Source of the DNA: Strongylocentrotus droebachiensis
Lineage: Eukaryota > Echinodermata > Echinoidea > Camarodonta > Strongylocentrotidae
NCBI GenBank assembly: GCA_035222895.1
Contig: JAVYIG010000038.1
Span: forward strand, 1,139,145 to 1,203,144
DNA length: 64,000 nucleotides
Reading direction: 5' to 3'
Below the pieces are notes generated by a model, which worked only from the letters and a program-made list of their open reading frames with translations, was not told the origin of the DNA and did no database searches. This document shows, in pieces, positions 14,019 through 27,500 of this stretch; position 1 is the first letter of the stretch, and each line of letters starts with the position of its first letter. Made by a program: the position numbers and the translations under genes.

Positions 14019-16009
14019 CATCATCCCCATCATCGTCACCATCATCATCACCATCACAGGGGTCTTGTTAATTATTTTTGAAGGAGGTAATTTGAATTTT
14101 ATAGGAGGTACCATCACTGCGAGGGAGCGAAGCGACCGAGGGGGGGAGGGTGTGGGAGGGGGGTATCCCCCCTGCCACGGTAGGGACCTTTTGGGATTTT
14201 CCACTTGAAATCGTGCAATCTGGTGCATACCTAAGAAGAAAATTTGTAGTTATCTTTCCTACCTTGTATTACACATATATTGTAATAAACACACATATTG
14301 TTCATGTTTAATATTACATGAACAATCATAACTCATAAGAAAAGTTATTAAGTTGATAATTATTTATCACTTTGTACCATTACTTTGTAATTTTTAATTA
14401 AACTGAGATGATGTACCATACTCAATCTGTCTACATCATGATTTGTTGAATACATGTACAGTATTTAAATAATGGGCAGCAGAGGCTAGATTTTGATTTT
14501 TTTTTTTTTACTTGTGACTTTTATTTGGCTCCCCATATGAATTCTCATTTAATTATTTTTTTTTGACATGAAATTATTGAATACATTTAAGAATTTACTT
14601 CAGTTCCTGTTCATTTTATAATGTTATATCACTGTTTTTCCTGACAAAGTGAAGACACTGTATATTTGTTTATTCAACTTTTTTAAGGAAATAAGTTATG
14701 TGCGATCGGAAGTTAGTTTTGAATATTCGCGGAGCGCGAGCCTGCATATATCATGCGAGCTAGCTTCGGGGGTCCGGCGGGGACGGCCGTGGCCGGCCTA
14801 AACTCAGCCGAGTTCAAAACTCTGTTGCCGATTTGCGCATCTCAGAATCTAAAGTACGTTGTCTCTAGACATTGCACGCACGTGTATAGGCCCCGGTGTC
14901 CGTGATCTTCAAATATCAAATCGACAACGGATAGTTTGGTTACAGCGAGCTAGCTTCAGTTTTGTTATGATCAGTGTGCATCGTCTTCTCGCGTGCACAT
15001 CGGGATCGCAATGGGGTAGGGACGGGCGGGCTTGGCCGCCGCGCTGTGGGGGGAGAACTGCGATGTAACGTTAGATAGATAGGTCTAGGTAAGTACGGAC
15101 GACGTCGCGTTCGTGATCGTAAGGGATTTCGTCGACTGCGGCCGTGTATGTGCGGCACTAATTATATCTTGGACGAAATTAAGGAAATTTTGGATTAGCA
15201 TTGATTTAGATCTACTTTCTGTGATTTTTGCAAGGTTTATTATAGGAATTATAGCCGGTAAGAAACGAGTGAATAGGCGGCAAGTTTTACCGGTTACCGG
15301 CTTTAAACGACAGCCCTGCCATCATAACCATCACCATCATCATCATTCATCTTTATCACCATCACCATCACCATCATCATCATCATCATCGTCATCGTCA
15401 TCACCATCATCATCATCATCATCATCAGCATCAGCATCAGCATCATCATCATCGTCATCAGCAGCATCATCTAGCCCGTCAGTTTCACTCATATTTTCAG
15501 TTGCAGTGTCACCTGCAGAAGTGGTATTTTCTTCTTCATTTTCATCTTCACTTTCGCCATAGTCATCAACTCTCACAAACATGTCATCATCCTCTTCATC
15601 CTCAGAATCTTTTATTGTGTCATCTTCCACGTCCTCGACATCCATATCATGGTTGAGCTGATCATCGTTATCATCATGGTCTTCATCTGAACTGTTGTCA
15701 TCTTCGCCGTCATTGTCACCACCTCCTATGTCTTCATTATCATCTTCATCATCATCCTCATCCTCATCATCATCATCATCGTCATCGTCATCATCATCAT
15801 CCTCATCATCATCATCATCATCTCCATCACCTCCAGACATCTTAATTTCAACTGAGCTCATCGTAAAGCCAGAAGCTCTTGAAAATTGACTGGCAGAGCA
15901 GGCGGATTTTCTCATTTGTGAGTTCACTCGACTAGCAATGAGAAAACCTCCCTCACTCTCATCATCATCATCATCATCATCATTATCATCATAGTCGTTG
16001 CCATTATCC

Positions 16010-16044
<35 letters not shown>

Positions 16045-17139
16045 TGTCCATCCCATAACGGTGTTGTCATCTTTGTCATCATCACCAGAATCAAAGTTGC
16101 CTTCTCCAATGAAATCTTGAGGATCTCCATCACCGCCATCACTTGTTCCTTTGTGTTTCGCCTCCACCTCCTTCTGCTTCAACTTGTCCTTCTGCACCTT
16201 CTTGGTTTTCAGACTCTTCTTTGCCTGATTCATCCTCTTAGTCTTTGCTGGTTTCATGCGCACTTGTTCAATTCTTGTTGTCTCCCTCAACTCCCTCTCT
16301 GATCTTGGACTGTATCCTGTTGAAGTTGAAGGGTCAACGTCTTGACCAATAGGTGGAAGAATGATGGTTCTTGATGGGAAGGTCATCTTTGAAGAATCGG
16401 TCAGTACATCGGTCAGTGCCATGTGTGGGATGGGAGTCTTGCAGAGCTGGTCAAGTCTCAGCGGTCTTTCTAACATGCCCAGGAGACCGTGAGTTCTTTG
16501 TTTCCTTTTTAATCTTGCTTGTCCTGAGGGTTAGAAAATAAGGAGGGAGAAAAAACTGAAAGAGTTGACAAATGTTGCCTTAAAATGGGTGTCAAGGTCT
16601 GTGGTGGTATGATGCACACTCTGTTACATTCAGTTGTTCTAGTTCAGTAACTTCAGTATCATCTTAATTCAAATTATAAACATGTAGATATACCGTAATT
16701 AACGGTGTATTAACCACACTTTTTTGCCGCCGAAAAAAATTCTCCCAGGTCAGTAGTCGGTGTGTTGACTCACCACTTGGAAACTAGAACAACCTTAAAT
16801 TTGTCTGTCATCTTGGTTGAAAGTAATCTTTTTGATAGATCTCAATATGTAGTTTATAATAATAATTCCTCCAATACATGGCGTACCACAAGGTTCTATC
16901 CTATGTCCTCTACTGTTTTTTAATTTACATTAATGATCTTACACATTCAGCTGCACCTCGCAGTTAAATGAAAGGCCTTCCCGCGTGGGTTTTTCAACAC
17001 AGACTTTTTTTAAAATTTTATGTTTAGGGCGAAAAAGAGGGGTGGGGTTAACAGAGATGCCAACTAGTACGGATTTCCCGTAATTGGTACGGAAATTAAC
17101 GACCATTACGGCAGTACGGAATGTTGTCTAAAAATTACG

Positions 17140-17170
<31 letters not shown>

Positions 17171-20100
17171 GCATAGGGATCTATCATAGCAAGTGCTGTA
17201 CAGTATGTTGGCCATCCAGCACTCGCTGCATGAGAAAGATGGAAAATTATCAAGTATTCTCTTAATAGAAGCCAATTTTTCATTGAAAACTTATGTGTTG
17301 TGATGGACTGAAAATCAATATTTAGCAACTTTGTGGGAGTAAAATCACAACAAATTTCAGATAATCATGCGCGCATGCGTCCGCTTGCCATTCTTTTAAG
17401 ATTCATGGCGCCGCATAGGAAATTACTGATTTATTCCCCAAATTACTGATTTTGAGCCTTATGGTTACTGATTTGTGCTCTGAAAGGTTGGCATCCCTGG
17501 GTTAATACACGAGGGCGGTTTATACACCGTTAATTATGGTACTCATTTATACAGGGTTCAATGGAGTGCTTGAAATAATGCACCTTCTAAAATATGTTTT
17601 ATTTTACTTTGAAAAACCCAACAACTTTTAAGCTAGACAGTGAATTGATGATGTACATTCAAGATTTAAGAAGAACCTGCATAAATTCTGTCAACATTCT
17701 AGTCGAATTTAAAGATGAAGATAAATGATAAGAAATTTGGTCCAGTCTTGGTAAATTTGCAAGCACTGTACACAGAAAGATGTATATGGGGCTACACGAG
17801 CATGTGGAGTAAAAATCTGTCCCATTTTTTATGTTGTTACATGCCATATTTAGAATATGAAAGGATTTGAAGAGCCATACTGTCCAGGGAATATTTTTTA
17901 TCTGATGTTCTTCCACACTTGCATTAACAATGATCACGCTCACAAATTATTTTTCACGTCTTCCCAGAACTCAACCTTCCCTATAGAGACAAAGAAGTTG
18001 TATTTTATGCCAGTGTTACAACTAAGAATGTTACTTATAATATTGTACTTGACTGGATTCTTACCTTTTGGTGTATATACATTGCGTCCCTGATTGTCTG
18101 CGGCCGATTTCAGTGTATTGTCTCTTTCAGCAGAAATATGAGTTTCATTTGTGATTGAATTCATCCCCGTATCTGCGCAAGTTCTAGTTTTGTGGTCCCA
18201 TACAAAGACCTCCCTGTATCTTTTAGAAGGCTTCCTTCTCTTTCCGTTCCTTCCCCTGCCAACATCACTCCTGGGTAAAGAGAAGCTACTCTGCCGAGAT
18301 GCCGTCCTGCACTGGCTTGGGATGGCTGGGAAAGGCCCCTTTGAAGATCCTCGAAGACCACTATGACGGTGTCTGTCTTGAGGGAGTGTGTTCGACAGGT
18401 CGGCACAAGGGTTAAACGTCTGTTGGGATGGGAGAAGGGGGAGGGAAAGTATGCTAGTTGGTCTGCTCCCATCATGGCCTGGTCCAGGTATGGGTTGGGG
18501 AAGGGTCTTGGTGTTTTGATTGGTGTTCCAGCAGCGATTGGCCAGTTTCCTGACATCTGAGGTCGAGGTTGCCTGTACTCCAGACTTGTCCTTGAAATTG
18601 ACTGCAGGTAGGAGGGTGACTGACCTCATCTTGAACTACATGTATTGATGAATGGATATGAGTTTATGACTGTCAAATCACATGGTTCTTGTTGCAGCTT
18701 GTTTGCTCAAGTTTGCCTCGCCGTGAAAATCGTCTAGATATAGGGAGAGAATTTATCATTGTGTCAAAAATTTAATTGGTATTACATGTACATCTTGCTT
18801 ACAGATATTTTTTACTGGTTGTACAATTGCTCCACATCAGTTTCCTACACTAACAGAATTCCTAACTTCAACCCTATACCCAATACTTTACCTAACCCTA
18901 ACCCTAAACCTAACCTAAACTATTTGCGACCATAAACCTAACCATATACATTTGAAAAATTGCAGGGGGGTAAAATGTTGGGTCACTGTTGCACCACATT
19001 TACTGCATGAATATTTCATGAAATTTATCATTCAAATCTTTGTGTAGTTGTAGTAGTACATGTGGATGTAATATAGGAGAAGTAGGCCTAGTAGGTATGC
19101 TATTTCTATATCTTTGTATAGGAAACAGCAGAAGAATTATTAGAAGGAAAGTTATGTGTTTGCCTTAGATTTTGTACAAACCATGTAATGTTAATCTTCA
19201 GGAAATAGGCCATGCAGATAAAAAATAAGAATGAAAATACAGAAATGATCTTATATATTTTTATAATGAATACAAAATACCCTGTTTGCAAAGGCAGACA
19301 GACAATGTGAATTTTAGGAGCACTGGTCCTTTAATGGTTGAAAGTTGTTTAAATCATCGTACATTGTTCAAGTAAATAGTTGGAATGCTCCCCAGGGAGT
19401 GGATAATGTGCACTGTAATGGGCGAAATAATAAGTAAGTCAAGTGACCAGGATAATGATAATGTAAATGAAGGGTCATTTCACTCATTTGTAACTGGTAA
19501 AGCCTTTTAATAAGAAAGGGTTATTATTATTATTATTATCCAATAATGACCTTTTGCCAAACTTTGTGACTATCTAACAACAGAAATAAGTAAATATGTA
19601 TACCAGTACTTACATTCATATTGATACCATAGACATCATCCAATGTTTGCAACTTTGCATGATCCAAAAGACTGTCCCACCAAACCATCTTGAGCAAGTT
19701 TAGAATAACTTTGATAAATCTGTCATCACATTCCCAAAGCAAGCTTTCTCTTAAACTACAGGCAATATTAATTAACACAGTTTACAAATCTCAAAACTCT
19801 ATCCAAGATGAGATTTAAAGCAGGAGTTTTGCAGGAGTTGTATTATTGATCACCATTGATAAGTGGTCTAGTTTACAGTTTGAGCATACTCGCTGTCCTG
19901 AAACCTGTAGATCTTGCCATTGATCTAATCGCTCAGGCGTGGAATATGGCCATGATCGTGGTTACCAACAATACCCTATGTTTCGACCACAGTTGGTGTG
20001 TGAATGGTGTTGTCAAGGCTGTTGAGGAGCCTCTTTCTATTGAAGCTAGACCTCCTGCAGTAGCTAGTCCTCCTTTTCATCGAGTCAGTAGGTCTGTCCT

Positions 20101-21528
20101 TATCAGCTCGAGATTGCCAAATAGCCTGCTTTTTCTGATTTTGGAAATAATCCTGAAGTTACAAATCGCGTTTTCATTAGCTTGAGACTTGACCTCTAAA
20201 CTTGGAACTCAAGTTTGAGAAATTAGCGTGAGATATTTTGCTCTGCGTTCGCGCGTAGTGCGAGTCTTTGGGCTGGTAAAGACGCACCGGACAACTAGTG
20301 GCATATTTTGTTAACTAGCCGAAGATATCTTGGGAAGATTATCTCGACCAAATATCCCGCTAATTGCAACTTCGGGCTGATGAAGACGCAAATTAACTGG
20401 ATAATTTACAATCGGGATAGTTCAAATAGCGGAACATTTGGCAATCTTGAGCTGATGAAGACAGGCCTAGTCATGCAGCCAAGCCTGAAGCCATATAATT
20501 CCTAAGGGTTCTTACAAATTGAGGCTCAGTTCACACTTGTAATACTAGCAGGCCTCTTTCATACAAAAGCTGCAGCCGCATGCAAAATAGAACACATACA
20601 TGTATTTCCAACAGTCCAGGCAACAGATTCTGATTTGTTGAAAGTCCAATTTGCCAGAGGAAATATCAGTTTATCAAGATCTTGTATGTGGAACATTTCT
20701 AGTCTGTACAGTTGTGTGTATATGACTGTGCATTGTAGATGGAGATAAGGGATATGGTCTAAGCTTACCATGTATGTAAGGTCAAGTTCACAGAATATAT
20801 TTTGACCTGGCATGACCTGACTTGACCTCTAGCCCTGCTCTTTGCAAAGGTTAAGGTGATATGTAGTATGGTCTTCTCTTGTTGATTCGACCCCTGGGGT
20901 TGTAGTGTGGGTCACACAATTAGCTTAAGGAATGTAGGGGCTATCTACCAGTATGCAAGTTAAATTCAGTAAGAATAATGGTGTCGTTCAAAAGTTATTC
21001 CTTGATACAAGTTTGATTGGTTAAAAAGTTGTGATTATCTTTGTATCATTCTACAAATAAATGACTTTGAATAAATGGAGAAAGCATTGCCTAGATATCA
21101 AAGAGAACAACACTTGTTTTTGCGCATGATTGGTTTTAGGAGCTTTGTAAGTAGCAATTATCATGGAAATCCACCTGATCTTTCTAAAAAAACCTTTCAT
21201 TGTAATAGCATTGACGGATAAAGAGGTATTCTCTGTTTGGTTTGGAAACCTTAATGGGACTGTGCTTACTGTTGCTATGGTGGGCCTAATCTTGTGAATA
21301 ATATCTTAAGAGTTTCTTATCCAGCACTAACACCACACCTACTGCTGTACTGCATCTGCAAACACAGATTTTTTTTTTAGAGAAAGAATTAGTACATGGA
21401 TACAGGTGAAGATTATAGGAGATATAGGGAGACACACAAAAAAGACCTTTTATTAAAGGGATTTACACAGAAGCTGATAAAGTAGAGAGCAGAGAGATCT
21501 AGGACTGGACAAATGAATATATGCAAAC

Positions 21529-21559
<31 letters not shown>

Positions 21560-24500
21560 GAGACAGAGGGATACAGTTACAATGATATAGACTGAACTAA
21601 AGCCCTCAAATGACATACATGTACTTACAAACTTGTTATCTTGTTAGTACAGGATTGTAATTGATATCAAACTTGAGTTAAGTTGTGATCAATTATAATC
21701 AATTACAGCTATTTTTAAGACAGACTGCCTGAACATGTATTATATTTGAGTCAATGTTTATGAGTTTATGTTCTTATCCTTCCAGATGATTTGTGCAGTT
21801 GATAGAACGATTTTAAGCTTAATATTGTGATTTTTTTTCTTCAATACAATCTTTTATGGTTCATTCTTCCATCTTACCCCCCACAGAGGAGCATATTGTG
21901 CAGCAGTATCTGCCATTCTTACAAATGTCGCCACCCCTGATCTGTTTGACGGTACACCCGAATGGATCGTCAGGTATGGTATCCATAAATAGAAAGCATT
22001 GGAATATTAAAGAATCGTTGGAAAGTGTCACAAAATTACAAAAGCATTTGTAACAAAGTTTCTTTTTCTTTGTATGAACTATAGTATCAAATGAAAGATG
22101 CGCATGATCTAGCCTAGGGGATTCAAATGCATTATGCTTACAATGTATTTGTTTTAAAAAGATAATGAAAAGGATGGGCAGAGAAGAATTTAAGGAAGAA
22201 GAAGAAAAAGTATTGGCTAGGTTGATTTTGCAATTCCTCAACATAAATTTATGGATTGTAATCATGGAAATATTTTGTGTGAGTCTTGTGTCCTTATGTC
22301 ACATGTATTGTCCAAGGTATTCTTGTAGCGCTAGGTTAAAATGAAGTAGGTAGAAGTTGTAGTAGAAGTAGAAGTAGCAGGAGACCTAGTATGGAAGCAT
22401 ATGGAGTATATATGTACATCTGAAAAATAGAAGATATACTTGTAGCAGCATTAAGGATTATTTTATTGATTGTACAATAATGTTTTTTCCCTATCTATTG
22501 CAAAAAAACATTGTCAGTCATGTGAATGAGGCTTTGCCAGTTAACCTGTTTCATTTAAAACATGTAGAAACTACTAGAAACCTTACTAGTAGAAGAAATA
22601 GTTGTAGCAGCAGTACATTATAGTAATTTCTTTATTAATTTATTGTTTTTTCACATATTGTAAGGGTTGTCATACCTATGAAGAAGGTTTGGCTCCTCAA
22701 CTTCATATAGAATCTCAATGAAGTTTCCCTATATTAGTAGAAGAAATAGTTGTTATTATTATTTTATTGATTGTGTAATGTTTACCTTAAATCCCACCAA
22801 GGCGTCTACAAGTCATCTTCACAACATCTTCTCACCATCAATCCCAAAGCAAATAAGACCTATGGTGACAGCATTAGCATATATGGAGGCCTAAAACTTT
22901 TGAAAAATGTATTGAGAGGGCCTACGGTCATGAAATGCACTATAGGTGTTTCATTTATTACGATAATTGATATTATTATTTCCTTCCCTACTCCAGTTGT
23001 CAGACGTATGAGGGAGGCTTTGCCGGCCAGCCTGGTATGGAAGCACACGGTGGATATACCTTCTGCAGCGTCGCAGCCTTGGTGCTCCTAGGACACGAGA
23101 GACTATGTGACGTACAGGGTTTACTAGTGAGTACAGAATGTCGGTTGTAGGACACCTGGACATCCCCTGGACATCCACCCCCATATCCACCCCCAGTCAA
23201 CTACCCCCTAGAACAACTATCCCCCGGACAACTACCCCCTATGACAACCATCCTCTAGGACACCTACCCCCCGGACAACTATCCTAGGGGAAAGTTGTCC
23301 TTGGGGCTATTTGTCCCCTGGGGTAGTCGTCCTAGAGGGTGGTTGCCCTAGGGGGTAGTTGTTCTAGGGGGTAGTTGACTGAGGGTGGCTATCTGTCATA
23401 TCGTCCACTGTCATATCCTGTGTCATGAAGTATAGTATCCACAGTAGTTTCCTGGACTTCATTCATTCTTCAGAATTACTTATAGCTACTTGCGCCCTCT
23501 ATATAGCAAACAGTGCCTAATCAGTGCCTGTTGGTCATCCATGATCCCCTTTTTCTTATGTTAATTGAGAGCTTAGTTGATGAGATAACCACCTTTCAGT
23601 GACCACGCTGGAAGGTCTAATCCCCCTGGCCAAACTAGTGCAGACAGGCTTTAATACGATTGTTGTGATCATCATCATCATCATTAATCCAGAGCATTAT
23701 TAGCTGCTACATTAACAATGAAACAACAATTATCAATAACGTCAATCATGGCAGCAGACTTTAGAAAATGAAGAAAATTTCTTTAGAACTATATTAACAT
23801 GAAGTATCTTTTTTGATAATACACTGTAAGAGATCATCAAAATGTGTATTCAGATCTTTTATATTGGTCTTGGAACACTATATATATATTATATATTTTG
23901 TGCATTTTTATGACTATGGGAGAGTAAAAATTCTGTCCAAATTGTTATAGGAAGGGAGGTAGTTGAAGTGTTTTAGTTATTAAAAAAAAAAAGATATCTA
24001 TTAATTGCAGTTTACCTTTCAAGTGAGTTTCATAAACATTTCATAAATCTAGAAGAAAAAAACAGGAAAATGAACTCAATTTTTTTTCTTTCATTACATT
24101 CTGAAAAAATCAGATCTTGGTTTAAAGTTGTGCAGTTTATTAAGAATTTGATTTCAAATGTTTTAATGATGACATTTATGCAGAGATGGTTGGCTATGCG
24201 TCAGATGCGCTTTGAAGGTGGTTTCCAGGGAAGAACGAACAAGCTTGTAGATGGTTGCTACTCCTTCTGGCAGGCTGGAGTCTTTCCTCTGGTTCACTCC
24301 ATCCTGACCAAGCAGGAAGATACAGCACTCAGTATGGACTCCTGGATGTTTGACCAGAGTAAGTGGCAGGAGTGGGATATAAGAACGTGATTTAGCCCCC
24401 TCCCCTCCCCTCCCCAACACACACACACACACACAGAGAGAGAGAATGAACAAGCTTGTAGATGGTTGCTACTCCTTCTGGCAGGCTGGAGTCTTTCCTC

Positions 24501-27500
24501 TGGTTCACTCCATCCTGACCAAGCAGGAGGATACAGCACTCAGTATGGACTCCTGGATGTTTGACCAGAGTAAGTGTCAGGAGTGGGATATCAGAATTTT
24601 ATTGAACACACATAATTAATTTAACACACACAAACACAAACGAAAGCTGCCCCCCCCCCCCTCAAAAAAGGTAGTGGAGAAAATGTCAATTTTATTTTAT
24701 GGGTTGAAATACTTACCGTATTTGCCGGCATAAAGGCCGCAGTATTTTTGGAAGAGAAAATATCAAAAAGTCGGGGTGCGGCCTTTACGGCGAAAGAGTA
24801 AAAAAAAAAACGAAAGTCAAAACCAGCACGAATTTGCACATATGGGACTACGAACGGTAAAATAACTATAACCCTATGGTACAGGATATTTCCACACATC
24901 TTACCGACAATTTTATCTTGCATTGTTGACATGAAGATGAAAATAAACGTCCTAACACAACATTTGCCGATAGATCTTGATCCAAGTTCGTGCCAATGCA
25001 TTGCAAAAGTAAAGGAAGGGACCGTTTAACGGAGCTGCCGCGAACATCCATCCGAAGTCGCCATTTTGTTTTCCATTTCATGCAGTTTCGCATTACACTG
25101 TACATTGTGGTAGGGGTATATATCGGACACCAAATCTGCCTGCGATCACTTTTTTAGCTAAACTTCCGGTAAATTATAAGAATATTGATGAATTTGGTAT
25201 CCGTTTGTAAAAAAAAAAAGAGTGTTTTCGAGAAAATTATGATTATTTTATTTTGTCTGTTTTTTTTGTTTTTTTTCCTCTTTGAAATGTCAAAGTTGGG
25301 GTGCGGCCTATGCGGCGGTGCGGCCTTATCGCCGGCAAATACGGTATATAATATTGAATGGCTTTGAGTGTTATACACCCGGCCCCCCCACTCAGAGGTC
25401 GGAATGACCGCATGCGTGTTGCCAAAATGTCCGGTAGAGGGGTACTTTTCGTGCGACAAAGTCCGGCCCGAGAATTGTAAAAAAAGGGGTGTATTTGACT
25501 TTTCACCCGGAGATTTCTTTAAAAAGGGGGTGTTTTTCTTTTTTTCTCTCATCTCTTTGGACTCCTGAGAAATTATTCCGAATTTAGGGGGGTACATTGA
25601 GCATTTTTCCTGATTTAGGGGGGTCTCCAAGGCAGGAAAAGCACGCGAAAAGCCCGCGAAAGGGGGATTCGAAAATGTTGGCAGTCCTCAGATAGGGGGT
25701 GCTTTAAAAAAAAGGGTTCGAGCATATGCGTACCCTAAATAACACTGAGTGGGGGGGCCGGGGTTATACAAGAATATATTGCTTGAGCTATGACAATATT
25801 GAACGAGTTGGAGACGAGTCCAAATTCTATCATAGCAAGAGCAATTTGTTCTTGTATCACCCGAAAACAAAGCCATATAATATTATTATTATTATCTATA
25901 TCAGGTTGACTAGCGAAATATCAAAAGTTGACTTACCTCCGTAAGTGTGATATTTTGTGTGTGATATCAATGTCGATATCGATAGTTGAAGTTCCTGGAT
26001 GGCTGAGCGATACAAAAACAATATTGGTCAGTCATCCAGGTTCTGCACTAAAGATATTGAATACACTGATTTATAGTACCACTTGAAAGCCTTATATAGA
26101 TAATAATGTTAAGTCTTTATTTGCTTTGGGTTAAAACCTGAGAGCTGAGACTGCGGCATTGCTTGAAGTATATGGTAAATATACACTGTACTTGTGACAA
26201 AACATTTTGAGATTAAAGAACTAAGTTTCTGTCCAGTTCACAGGCCTTTTGTGTTTCTATGATTTTATTATAGTGTTTGTAAATTGCATACCTGCCAACC
26301 CTCCCGAATAATCCAGAATATCCTGTTTTTCTCGATTTTTAGGACCCCAAAATGCGGGAGATTCCGGATTTTCAAAAATTTGATTTTTTTTTATTTTGTT
26401 GCTTAAGCCAAATTAAGCTTGTTTTATCATATGCCGCCATGTGAGAGTTCACGTATTGCCTGCGTTGAAGGGCTGCATGATTGAGCAATGAATTTGTATT
26501 TGCTTTTTTTTGCACAGATTTACCGCGTATTGCCAGTTACACTGCCCCGCTGCATGTGCGAACGCTTGTTAAGGGTACAGATTTCTTATTTTCGAAGACA
26601 TACCATGCTAAAAATTCTTAATTCTCATTTTCAAATGTTGGCAGGTATGAAATTGTCAGTGTTTTTTTAAAAAGAGGAAATATATGGTACAATATGATCA
26701 GATATGATTAGATACATGTTGTATTCTTGGTTTATCATGATTTCATTGTGTGTTATCTTGTTTCAGAAGCACTACAGGAGTATGTACTACTCTGTTGCCA
26801 GAACAATCACGGAGGACTCATAGACAAACCTGGAAAGTAAGTCAATTCTTCCCAGTATGATTGATTGTGCTGTGGTTAGAGATGTAGGCTTAGTAATTCT
26901 CTTAATAATAATGAAATGATAATGTGTCTTGTTGACCTTGGGGGGGTATTTCATAAAGCTGTGCGTAAAGTTACGAATGACTATACAAATGATTTGAATA
27001 TGAAGAGCCAAATGGGGATGCCCAAAGTTTTCCCTGACATTTTAACAAAGTGTGACTGTATTTCCCATAATCTCAATTAAATTGTAGCCAAAAATACTCT
27101 TTGCATTCAAATGTTTTGTTAATAATAAGGTTAATCTACATCTGCATATTTCAACTTTAGCTTATGCAATTAAAAGGATTTGAGAATCCCATTTAGCTCT
27201 TCATATTCGAGTCATTTGTAAAGTCATGCATAACTTTACGCACAGCTTTATAAAACGCCCCCCAGGATAGCCTCATCAGTATTAATACTGCTCTCCCCGA
27301 GGGCCCTGCAATCATATTATTACCCCGGCTTAAGCACGGCTACCGCCAAGGCGCACAAGCATTCAAGGTATTTCCTCCTACCAGGTATCCATCTACCACA
27401 CTTGGGTGGAGAGTGGCAAACGTAGATTGATATCTTGCCAAAGCCAAAAGGATATTGTTTTGGGGATGTTTGTATTCTGCCACACCTGTTATTGTCTAAG

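Larger units (their letters stand above)
16524..18064 (-). other. Intron of the nested acidic gene
   Basis: Bounded by donor GTAAGA (18064) and acceptor CTCAG (16524). It holds a TIR element with a captured reverse transcriptase fragment (16691-17541) and a copy of a dispersed repeat (17640-17860). Confidence 0.55.
11394..21886 (+). other. FNTB intron 6 (10.5 kb)
   Basis: The largest intron of the gene. It contains pyrimidine minisatellites, several MITEs, a CpG-rich stretch and, on the minus strand, a nested two-exon gene (18629-15343). The stretches 18960-19850 and 20470-21530 show nothing recognisable apart from short ATT and GA repeats. Confidence 0.85.

Noticed and set aside
15113..15889. 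Plus-strand poly-Ser frames opposite the acidic gene
   Set aside because: The TCA repeat read on the other strand; the minus strand has the spliced, longer and partly non-repetitive frame.
19856..20185. 110-residue open frame upstream of an inverted-repeat element
   Set aside because: It overlaps the element's left end, shows no recognisable motif and lacks splice context; left uncalled.
20370..20465. CTGATGA words resembling a hammerhead ribozyme core
   Set aside because: No GAAA core segment follows at a workable distance and the three stems cannot be drawn.
24444..24570. Alternative second copy of exon 9 as a working exon
   Set aside because: It lacks a polypyrimidine tract and the exon's first third; the upstream AG repeats give no convincing acceptor.
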